Shown piece after piece: positions 1 through 4,778 of a stretch of 6,900 nucleotides of DNA. Each line of letters starts with the position of its first letter. Position 1 is the stretch's first letter. Origin of the DNA: Betaproteobacteria bacterium (GTDB taxonomy: Bacteria > Pseudomonadota > Gammaproteobacteria > Burkholderiales > Burkholderiaceae_C); NCBI GenBank assembly GCA_005882155.1, contig VBCQ01000462.1:1-6900 (forward strand), written 5' to 3'. A program made the position numbers and the translations under genes. The notes beneath the pieces are model-generated. The model did no database searches. It had not been told where the DNA came from and saw only the letters and a program-made list of their open reading frames with translations.

Positions 1-26
1 GGCAGGGGGAGCGGTGCGATAAGTCA

Positions 27-45
27 CGCCGGCCAAAGGCCGGCG
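27..45. repeat. GC-rich inverted repeat downstream of mesD; possible terminator
   Basis: Two perfect 8-base arms (CGCCGGCC and GGCCGGCG) are separated by AAA, 11 bases past the mesD stop codon. Read leftward (mesD direction) the stem is followed by GTGACTTATC, with no U-run, so it is not a canonical intrinsic terminator for mesD. Read rightward it is followed after four bases by TTTT (50-53), which would suit a gene converging from outside the window slightly better. It may instead be a mobile REP-like hairpin or an mRNA 3'-end stabiliser. The structure is seen directly; the role is inferred. Confidence 0.4.
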
Positions 46-56
46 CCAGTTTTCCC

Positions 57-1076
57 TCAGCCGTACCTTTGCCGCGCCAATGCCGCGCCCTCCGCCAACG
101 CACGCAACTTCCCTTCCGCGATCTCGCGGCGCATCGGTGCCATGCCGCAGTTCGTGCAGGGGAAGAGCCGGTGCTTGGGTACAAACTGAAGTGCGCGGCC
201 GATGGTGTCGGCGATGGCTTCGGGGGTTTCGATGTCGTCAGATGCGACGTCGATGACGCCGACCATCACGTCTTTGCCGGCGAGCAGCGCCATCAGTTGC
301 GGCGGCACATGCGAGTGATAGCACTCGAGCGAGACCTGGTCGATGCGGCTCGCGGCCAGCGCCGGAAAGACCTGCTCGTACTGGCGCCATTCGTCGCCGA
401 GCGACTGCTTCCAGTCGAGATTGGCCTGGATGCCGTAGCCGTAGCAGATATGCACCGCCGTCTTGCAGCGCAGGCCTTGCGCGGCGCGCTCCAGCGCCGC
501 CACGCCCCAGTCGGCTGCCTCCGCCATGTAAACATTGAACGCCGGCTCGTCGAATTGGATGATGTCGACGCCGTCGCTTTGCAAGGCGAGCGCTTCCTGA
601 TTCAGCAGCTCGGCGAACGCGAACGCGAGCTTGACCTTGTCGCCGTAGAAGCGATCGGCCACCGTGTCGACGATCGTCATCGGACCGGGCAACGTGAACT
701 TCAGCGTCTTCTTCGTGTGCTTGCGCGCGAGCTGCGCTTCCATCGCATGCACGCGGCCCTTGAGGCGCAACGGCGCCACGACCTGCGGCACCATCGCGTC
801 GTAGCGCTCTTTGCGGATCCCCATCTTCACCTTGTGCTCGAAGTCGAGGCCTTCGACGCGCTCGAGAAAGCCGTGAACGAAGTGCTGCCGCGCCTGCTCG
901 CCGTCGCCGACGACGTCGAGCCCCGCGTCTTCCTGCGTCTTGATCGCGAGCAGCGTGGCGTCGCGCTTGGCTGCATCGAGCTCGGCGCCGCTGGCCTTCC
1001 ACTGCGGCCACAGCTTCTCGGTCTCAGCGAGCCACGCGGGCTTGGGCAGACTGCCGGCGATCGCGGTCTCGAACAT
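57..1076 (-). CDS. mesD: Core methionine synthase, MesD type (short MetE-like, folate-independent)
   Basis: A 339-residue protein corresponding to the C-terminal catalytic half of cobalamin-independent methionine synthase (Meth_synt_2 fold). It should transfer a methyl group to the thiol of homocysteine to make methionine in the cytoplasm. The zinc-site residues align with E. coli MetE: H209 and C211 in AVHICYGYG, E251 in VSLEC, and C310 in CTNCGMAP. The homocysteine-loop region GSLPKP is at 8-13 and DIIQFDEPAF at 171-180. At under half the length of MetE (about 750) it lacks the folate-binding N-terminal domain. From memory it closely resembles Acinetobacter MesD over its full length (AGSLPKP, DGEQ.RQHFV, LPGPMT, CYGYGI, GSEWRQYE-like). 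MesD proteins are known to depend on MesX (DUF1852) and not to use methylfolate; the methyl donor is uncertain. It starts 15 bases after the SDR stop, with only a weak purine stretch (GAGACGG) as ribosome site, so translation may be coupled to the SDR. MesX is not in this window. Family assignment is firm; the MesD subfamily is likely. Confidence 0.88.
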   Translation of the reverse strand: MFETAIAGSLPKPAWLAETEKLWPQWKASGAELDAAKRDATLLAIKTQEDAGLDVVGDGEQARQHFVHGFLERVEGLDFEHKVKMGIRKERYDAMVPQVVAPLRLKGRVHAMEAQLARKHTKKTLKFTLPGPMTIVDTVADRFYGDKVKLAFAFAELLNQEALALQSDGVDIIQFDEPAFNVYMAEAADWGVAALERAAQGLRCKTAVHICYGYGIQANLDWKQSLGDEWRQYEQVFPALAASRIDQVSLECYHSHVPPQLMALLAGKDVMVGVIDVASDDIETPEAIADTIGRALQFVPKHRLFPCTNCGMAPMRREIAEGKLRALAEGAALARQRYG

Positions 1077-1091
1077 CGCCGTCTCGATTCG

Positions 1092-1901
1092 CTAGAGGGC
1101 CTTGCGCAGCAGCGTGCCGGAGATGCGCCGCAGCAGCCATTTCGGCGTCGCGCGCCCGGCGACGGTGCCGGCCAAGTTCACGGCACCCGGCACCTTGATG
1201 ACCTTGCCCCTCATCAGCGCGCGATAGCCATCGGCCGCAACCGCATCGACGTCGCCGATCAAGAACCCCGGCAGCTTCGCGAGCTGCGGATTGCTCTGCG
1301 TCGCGCCGGTCAGCATGCTCGTGGCGGTGATGCCCGGGCACAAGGCGGTGATCGTCACGCCCGAGCCTTTCAGCTCTTCGGCCAATGATTCGGTGAGCGA
1401 CAGCACATACGCCTTCGTCGCCGCGTAGGTCGCGAGACTCGGCACCGGCTGGAACGACGCGATCGATGCGACATTCAGAACTCGCCCGTGGCCGCGCTTG
1501 ACCATCGCTGGCACGAACTGCGTCAGCATCGCCGTCAGCCCCGACACGTTCAGATCGATCATTGCCTGGTGGCGTGCCGATGGGATGCGAACGAACGAGC
1601 CGTGGTCCAGCACGCCGGCGTTGTTGATCAGCACGTCGACGGCGATGCGCTGGCTTTTCAGCTCGGCCGCGAGCGCCTGCGCCGCATCGGGCTGCGAAAG
1701 GTCGGCCGGCTGCACCGTCACCTTGCAGCCGTAGTCCTCGCCGAGACCCGCGGCAAGTGCATCGAGCTTGTCGACGCTTCGAGCGACCAGCACGAGGCGG
1801 CAGCCGTCTTGCGCGAAGCGCCGCGCCAGCGCCTCGCCGATGCCGGACGATGCGCCGGTGACGAGCACTGTCTCAGCGCCGTTTTTCTTTGCTTTGGCCA
1901 T
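1092..1901 (-). CDS. Classical short-chain dehydrogenase/reductase (SDR)
   Basis: A 269-residue classical SDR with one Rossmann domain and the expected motifs in order: TGASSGIG cofactor loop at 15-22, R41 just after the second strand (ARS), which suggests NADP(H) rather than NAD(H), D67 of the adenine-binding PADL, NNAG at 93-96, N118, catalytic S146, Y159 and K163 (YxxxK), and CPG at 188-190. It should reduce or oxidise a carbonyl/alcohol; the substrate cannot be read from the sequence. The C-terminal stretch from about 213 (FLIGDVDAVAADGYRALMRG, then a basic tail ending LLRRISGTLLRKAL) is typical of the DltE/YqjQ-like subgroup, often annotated only as 'SDR family oxidoreductase'. The ATG start is well placed: AGGAGGT (complement of 1911-1917) lies nine bases upstream. 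It is the first gene of a probable two-gene leftward unit with mesD, 15 bases apart, though no metabolic link between the two is evident. Confidence 0.93.
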   Translation of the reverse strand: MAKAKKNGAETVLVTGASSGIGEALARRFAQDGCRLVLVARSVDKLDALAAGLGEDYGCKVTVQPADLSQPDAAQALAAELKSQRIAVDVLINNAGVLDHGSFVRIPSARHQAMIDLNVSGLTAMLTQFVPAMVKRGHGRVLNVASIASFQPVPSLATYAATKAYVLSLTESLAEELKGSGVTITALCPGITATSMLTGATQSNPQLAKLPGFLIGDVDAVAADGYRALMRGKVIKVPGAVNLAGTVAGRATPKWLLRRISGTLLRKAL

Positions 1902-1910
1902 GGTGGGTGG

Positions 1911-1917
1911 ACCTCCT
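1911..1917 (-). promoter_or_regulatory. Strong Shine-Dalgarno site of the SDR gene
   Basis: On the minus strand this reads AGGAGGT, nine bases before the ATG, and fixes the SDR start. It lies in the loop of a possible short hairpin: GGTGG (complement of 1923-1927) can pair with CCACC (complement of 1906-1910), which would present the site in a 12-base loop. The ribosome site is clear; the hairpin is short and may be incidental. Confidence 0.75.
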
Positions 1918-2087
1918 CGGCGCCACCTTGGCAGAGCCGCGGCGAGTTGGGAACGGCAACAACCCGCATCCGTTCATTCCTGTTTCTCGCAAGGCCTTCG
2001 CCCGAGCGTGCCGGGGCTGCGCCTGACATGAGGTACATTAGCCGCACAGGTATACGCAAGACTGTGGTTGTGAGTGATCTCTTCCAA

Positions 2088-2111
2088 AGCCGCTCTGGTT
2101 CCAGAGCGGTT
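2088..2111 (+). repeat. Inverted repeat 1 in the cold-shock gene leader
   Basis: Nine-base perfect arms CCGCTCTGG (2090-2098) and CCAGAGCGG (2101-2109) flank TT. Two further pairs extend the stem outward: G2089 with T2110 as a wobble in RNA, and A2088 with T2111. In RNA this would be the most stable hairpin of the leader, probably with a GUUC tetraloop. It is not followed by a T-run, so it is not itself a terminator. As DNA it could instead be a dimeric operator. The symmetry is seen directly; the function is not known. Confidence 0.6.
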
Positions 2112-2116
2112 CCGTT

Positions 2117-2138
2117 AGAAACCCCCGAATACGTTTCT
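2117..2138 (+). repeat. Inverted repeat 2 in the cold-shock gene leader
   Basis: Six-base arms AGAAAC (2117-2122) and GTTTCT (2133-2138) are separated by ten bases that include CCCCC. This is the weakest of the three leader repeats and would be only marginally stable as RNA. It is listed because it falls in register between two stronger repeats, so the leader could fold as three consecutive stems. Confidence 0.35.
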
Positions 2139-2151
2139 TGAGTGTCTCTGC

Positions 2152-2182
2152 ATGCGGAGCATGTGCTTTGCATTCTTTTTTT
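2152..2182 (+). promoter_or_regulatory. Hairpin plus T-run before the cold-shock gene; attenuator-like
   Basis: ATGCGGAGC (2152-2160) can pair with GCTTTGCAT (2165-2173) as nine base pairs, two of them G-U, around an ATGT loop. It is followed at once by TC and then seven Ts (2176-2182). This is the layout of an intrinsic terminator, placed only 22 bases upstream of the start codon. CspA-family proteins are known to melt nascent RNA hairpins and act as antiterminators, so an autoregulatory attenuator is plausible. Alternatives are a cold-responsive thermosensor, a U-rich translation enhancer, or chance if transcription starts inside this stretch. A competing shorter fold, CATGC/GCATG (2151-2155 with 2159-2163), is also possible. 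Confidence 0.4.
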
Positions 2183-2193
2183 AATCGATAGAT

Positions 2194-2197
2194 AGGA
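2194..2197 (+). promoter_or_regulatory. Ribosome binding site of the cold-shock gene
   Basis: AGGA lies six bases before the ATG at 2204, at normal spacing, and supports that start. It sits in the loop of a possible four-pair hairpin (CGAT 2186-2189 with ATCG 2197-2200), too weak to rely on. Confidence 0.65.
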
Positions 2198-2203
2198 TCG
2201 TCC

Positions 2204-2413
2204 ATGACGACGCAAACCGGTACCGTGAAGTGGTTCAACGAGAGCAAGGGCTACGGCTTCATTGCTCAAGACGCGGGCGGCGCTGACCTGTTCGCCCATT
2301 TCCGTGACATCCAAGGCAACGGCTTCAAGACCCTGGTCGAAAACCAGAAGGTCGAGTTCGAGGTCAAGCAAGGCCAGAAGGGCCTGCAAGCCGCGAACAT
2401 CCGCCCGCTGTAA
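2204..2413 (+). CDS. cspA: CspA-family cold-shock protein
   Basis: A 69-residue single cold-shock domain, the normal length for the family: a five-strand OB-fold that binds single-stranded RNA and DNA. The N-terminal GTVKWFN (6-12), RNP1 as KGYGFI (15-20) and RNP2 as DLFAHF (28-33) are all present, with the aromatic residues W10, F11, Y17, F19, F30 and F33 available for base stacking. The C-terminal stretch QGQKGLQAANIRPL is typical of betaproteobacterial members. Such proteins act in the cytoplasm as RNA chaperones, loosening mRNA structure and countering transcription termination in the cold. Whether this copy is cold-induced cannot be read from the coding sequence, but its leader is unusually structured for such a short gene. 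It is transcribed alone and ends at a strong terminator 22 bases after the stop. The gene symbol is family-level; the genome probably carries several paralogues. Confidence 0.95.
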   Translation: MTTQTGTVKWFNESKGYGFIAQDAGGADLFAHFRDIQGNGFKTLVENQKVEFEVKQGQKGLQAANIRPL

Positions 2414-2435
2414 AGCGGTCGGGCTTCGCGCCCTG

Positions 2436-2463
2436 AAAAAACGCGGCCTCGGCCGCGTTTTTT
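2436..2463. terminator. Bidirectional intrinsic terminator between csp and the BON lipoprotein gene
   Basis: AAAAAA (2436-2441), the stem CGCGGC / GCCGCG (2442-2447 and 2452-2457) around CTCG, then TTTTTT (2458-2463). It has a GC stem and a T-run in both orientations, so it should stop rightward transcription from the cold-shock gene and leftward transcription from the BON gene, which ends at 2482. The inner CC/GG bases could add a pair to the stem. An additional outer pair of 8-base arms, GCCCTGAA (2430-2437) and TTCAGGGC (2473-2480), encloses it and abuts the BON stop codon. Confidence 0.9.
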
Positions 2464-2481
2464 CTTTGGCGCTTCAGGGCC

Positions 2482-2877
2482 TCACTGGCGCGCTTCCACC
2501 GCGAGCTTGTTGTCGACCGACGACACGCCCTTCTGATTCATCGCCAGGCGTTCGGCGCGCTGCTTGGCAGCTTCACTCGGCGCAGAGCCGTACAGCGCGA
2601 CACGGCCGTCGTGGGTGTCGACATTGATGCGCAGTGCGCTCAGTTCGGGGTCCTTCGCCAGGTCGGCATTGATCGCCGCGGTGATCGTCGCGTCACCCAC
2701 CGACTGGGCCATCTGATTGCTCTTCTCGCGGGCCGTCTGACCGATGTCCTTGGCGGCGTTTTTCGACGACGCGATGGCACGATCGACCTGCTGGCCTGCA
2801 GTGCCGTCCTGCCGCTGGTTACAGCCGGACAGCACGAGAAAGGCGCTGCTCAAAGCGCACAAGGTCAAGATCTTCAT
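2482..2877 (-). CDS. BON-domain outer-membrane lipoprotein
   Basis: A 131-residue lipoprotein. The N-terminal signal MKILTLCALSSAFLVLSGC carries a lipobox L16-S17-G18-C19. N20 after the lipidated cysteine lacks the Asp retention signal, so outer-membrane delivery is expected. A polar helical linker follows (about 28-60, rich in A, Q, K), then one BON domain at about 61-128 (DATITAAINADLAKDPELSALRI.V..HDGRVALYGSAPSEAAKQRAERLA....GVSSVDNKL). BON domains, as in OsmY and DolP, bind phospholipid surfaces and protect the cell envelope under stress. Those proteins have two BON domains; this has one. AAGGA lies six bases upstream of the ATG. It follows the lipocalin gene by 39 bases on the same strand with no terminator between them, so the two are probably co-transcribed, and it ends at the terminator shared with the cold-shock gene. 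Family and location are well supported; the precise role is unknown. Confidence 0.9.
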   Translation of the reverse strand: MKILTLCALSSAFLVLSGCNQRQDGTAGQQVDRAIASSKNAAKDIGQTAREKSNQMAQSVGDATITAAINADLAKDPELSALRINVDTHDGRVALYGSAPSEAAKQRAERLAMNQKGVSSVDNKLAVEARQ

Positions 2878-2916
2878 GGCGTTTCCTTTCTGGTGAAAGC
2901 GATGCGGCCCGGTGGG

Positions 2917-3537
2917 TCACACCATCAGGCGGGGCCGGGCGGCCACCACCGGGGGATGCCGCAGCGGTTGCAGCTGCGGCGTCGGCACGAGTTCGTCGAC
3001 GGGATAGCGTTGAGCGCGCAGTCTCGCGACGATGCCGTCGTACATCGCGCTGTCCATCGTCGGCGTGCGCGACAGAATCCACAGCGATCCGCGCGACGGC
3101 TCACTGACGACGGCGTAGCGATAGTCGGGGTCGAGCATCACGACCCAGTAGTCGATGCTCGAGGCCGGCAGCCATTGCAGCCATCTCGGCTGGTAGCTCA
3201 ATTTGAGGCGCGCCCACGACGGGTCGCCGGACGCCGGCACGGCGCGGCCGACCGCGATGCTGAAGCGGCGTTCGCCTTCGCGGCAGCGGTTGATGACCTT
3301 CGGCGAGCCGTCGTCGAGCAGGCGATAGGTCGCAGTGACGTCGGCCACGCAGTTCGCTTGCAATCCGTTGGGCAAGCGCGCCACTTCGTACCACATGCCG
3401 GCGTAGCGCTGCATGTCGACATGGGGCACCGGGCGCACCGGCGGCGCTGCGGTGGCCATGCCGAGCGCCACCATCGCCGCAGCAGCCCCCAAGCTCACGA
3501 GCTTGGTGGCCATCGTCGCGAAAGTGGCACTGTGCAT
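2917..3537 (-). CDS. Secreted Blc-type bacterial lipocalin
   Basis: A 206-residue lipocalin. Residues 1-30 form a Sec signal peptide (basic K12, then a hydrophobic stretch LVSLGAAAAMVALGMATA) with likely cleavage near ATA|A. The barrel starts with the lipocalin signature DMQRYAGMWYEVARLPN (41-57, G47-x-W49) and includes DVTATYRL, LKLSYQP, YWVVMLDPDYRYAVVSEP (130-147) and the Blc hallmark LWILSRTPTM (152-161). E. coli Blc is an outer-membrane lipoprotein that binds lysophospholipids; this protein has no lipobox cysteine, so it should be soluble in the periplasm. C63 and C85 could form a disulfide. The tail after about 185 is proline- and arginine-rich (PQLQPLRHPPVVAARPRLMV). The ATG at 3537 was chosen because AGGAGGT (complement of 3543-3549) lies five bases before it; the reading frame stays open far upstream but that part is antisense to the next gene. 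A TTGACG hexamer (complement of 3592-3597) could be a -35, but no good -10 follows. Confidence 0.92.
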   Translation of the reverse strand: MHSATFATMATKLVSLGAAAAMVALGMATAAPPVRPVPHVDMQRYAGMWYEVARLPNGLQANCVADVTATYRLLDDGSPKVINRCREGERRFSIAVGRAVPASGDPSWARLKLSYQPRWLQWLPASSIDYWVVMLDPDYRYAVVSEPSRGSLWILSRTPTMDSAMYDGIVARLRAQRYPVDELVPTPQLQPLRHPPVVAARPRLMV

Positions 3538-3702
3538 CACGGACCTCCTCAGCCAATGTCGTGACCGCGCGGAAATCGGCCATCGCATGCACGTCAATTT
3601 AGAGACCGTCCCGCTGGCGATGTATCGGCAGGCAACGGTTCGTGCTGTCGGACGATTCCCACGCCACCGCGCTACGATCTGCTGGCGCAACCGGAGACAC
3701 AC

Positions 3703-4734
3703 ATGCCAAGCACCGCCCTCAGCAATCACCAGATTCGCCTCGCCGCCCGCCCAGTGGGTACGCCCACACGGGACAACTGGAGCTTCACGAGCGAGCCCGT
3801 GGCCGATCCCGACAGCGGCGGCGTGCTCGTCAAAACGCTGTACCTCTCGCTCGACCCCGCGATGCGCGGCTGGATGAACGACGCCAAGAGCTACATCCCG
3901 CCGGTCGGCATCGGCGAGGTGATGCGCGCCGGCGGCATCGGCGTCGTCGTCGCGTCGAAGAACCCGGCATATGCCGTCGGCGACCACGTCAGCGCCGGCC
4001 TCGGCGTGCAGGAGTACTGCCTGATCGCACAGAGCGAGCTCGCGCGCAGCGGCATCTTCAAGGTCGACGCCAAGGTCGGCACGCTGACCCAATGGCTCAA
4101 CGTGCTCGGCATGCCCGGCATGACCGGCTACTTCGGCTTGAGCGACATCGGGCAGCCGAAAGCGGGTGAGACGGTCGTCGTCTCGGGCGCTGCCGGCGCG
4201 GTCGGCCAGACGGTGGGCCAGCTCGCGAAGATTCGCGGCTGCCGCGCGGTCGGCATCGCCGGCGGTCCCGCGAAGTGCGACTGGGTCGTCAGGGAGCTCG
4301 GCTTCGACGCCTGCATCGACTACAAGAGCGGCAGCGTGCGCGACGGCTTGAAGGAGCATTGCCCGAAAGGCGTCGACATCTACTTCGACAACGTCGGCGG
4401 CGAGATCCTCGACCACGTGCTGGCCAAGATCAATCGCAAAGCGCGCATCATCATTTGCGGCGCGATCAGTCAGTACAACAACACCGCGCCGGTGCAAGGG
4501 CCCAAGAACTACCTGTCGCTGCTCGTCAACCGCGCCCGCATGGAAGGCATGGTCGTGTTCGACTACGCCGACCGCTATCCCGTCGCGATCGTCGAGATGG
4601 CTGCATATCTGAAGGACGGGCGGATGAAGTCCAAGGAAGACGTGGTCGCCGGCCTCGACACGTTCCCCGAAGCCTTGCTCAAGCTGTTCAGCGGTGAGAA
4701 CTTCGGCAAGCTCGTGCTGCAAGTCGCGAATTGA
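3703..4734 (+). CDS. Zinc-independent NADP-dependent oxidoreductase, CurA / prostaglandin-reductase type
   Basis: A 343-residue medium-chain dehydrogenase/reductase of the subgroup containing E. coli CurA (YncB) and leukotriene B4 12-hydroxydehydrogenase / prostaglandin reductase, which reduce alpha,beta-unsaturated ketones and aldehydes with NADPH. The N-terminal GroES-like domain contains the subgroup hallmark LYLSLDPAMRGWM (46-58). The Rossmann domain has AAGAVGQ (163-169), GIAGGPAKCDW (184-194), where K191 would contact the NADP 2'-phosphate, then YFDNVGGE (227-234), CGAISQYN (252-259) and the terminal GENFGKLVL (331-339). The cysteine cluster of zinc-type alcohol dehydrogenases is absent, as expected. 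Length is normal. GGAG lies six bases upstream of the ATG. The gene is divergent from the lipocalin gene (165 bases apart, possible -10 TACGAT at 3673-3678 without a clear -35) and ends 44 bases before the kinase gene. The natural substrate is unknown; detoxification of reactive enones is the usual inference. Confidence 0.94.
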   Translation: MPSTALSNHQIRLAARPVGTPTRDNWSFTSEPVADPDSGGVLVKTLYLSLDPAMRGWMNDAKSYIPPVGIGEVMRAGGIGVVVASKNPAYAVGDHVSAGLGVQEYCLIAQSELARSGIFKVDAKVGTLTQWLNVLGMPGMTGYFGLSDIGQPKAGETVVVSGAAGAVGQTVGQLAKIRGCRAVGIAGGPAKCDWVVRELGFDACIDYKSGSVRDGLKEHCPKGVDIYFDNVGGEILDHVLAKINRKARIIICGAISQYNNTAPVQGPKNYLSLLVNRARMEGMVVFDYADRYPVAIVEMAAYLKDGRMKSKEDVVAGLDTFPEALLKLFSGENFGKLVLQVAN

Positions 4735-4767
4735 CGGCCAGCGCGCGACTCGTCGCCGCGGCTCATC

Positions 4768-4773
4768 GAGGGG
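4768..4773 (+). promoter_or_regulatory. Ribosome binding site deciding the kinase start
   Basis: GAGGGG lies five bases before a TTG codon at 4779 that is in frame with the kinase. The next in-frame ATG (4818) has no purine-rich site in front of it (GCAGACCTTGGCGTCG). This favours the TTG start. Confidence 0.6.
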
Positions 4774-4778
4774 CTGAC

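Larger units (their letters stand above)
1902..2203. other. Divergent intergenic region between SDR and cold-shock genes
   Basis: These 302 bases hold no convincing gene; short open frames crossing them have no ribosome site and no recognisable product. The left part (about 1902-2040) would be the leader and promoter region of the SDR gene, and I could not find a convincing -35/-10 pair on the minus strand. The right part, from about 2088, is less GC-rich and is dominated by three consecutive inverted repeats, a T-run and the ribosome site of the cold-shock gene. No rightward promoter stands out. TATACG at 2051-2056 is a possible -10 without a good -35. TTGAGT at 2138-2143 is a possible -35 with only a poor -10 at 2162-2167. 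The start of the cold-shock transcript is therefore open. Confidence 0.6.

Noticed and set aside
57..1076. Reading the methionine synthase as a truncated, broken full-length MetE
   Set aside because: It starts with a family-typical N-terminus, has the zinc-site residues and is the normal length of the short MesD-type enzymes. No MetE N-terminal domain remnant is found upstream, where the SDR ends 15 bases away.
69..1388. Plus-strand open frame opposite mesD and part of the SDR
   Set aside because: Arginine- and leucine-rich shadow translation without motifs; the minus strand carries two complete, motif-bearing enzymes.
1498..2031. Short open frames overlapping the SDR and intergenic region on the plus strand
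   Set aside because: No ribosome sites and no recognisable products; they overlap the SDR coding strand or the csp leader.
1902..2203. SAM, cobalamin or other metabolite riboswitch controlling the SDR-mesD unit
   Set aside because: I looked for conserved riboswitch cores on the minus strand and recognised none. A covariance-model search would settle it.
2611..3564. Plus-strand open frame opposite the BON and lipocalin genes
   Set aside because: No domain or ribosome site, and the minus strand encodes two clear exported proteins.
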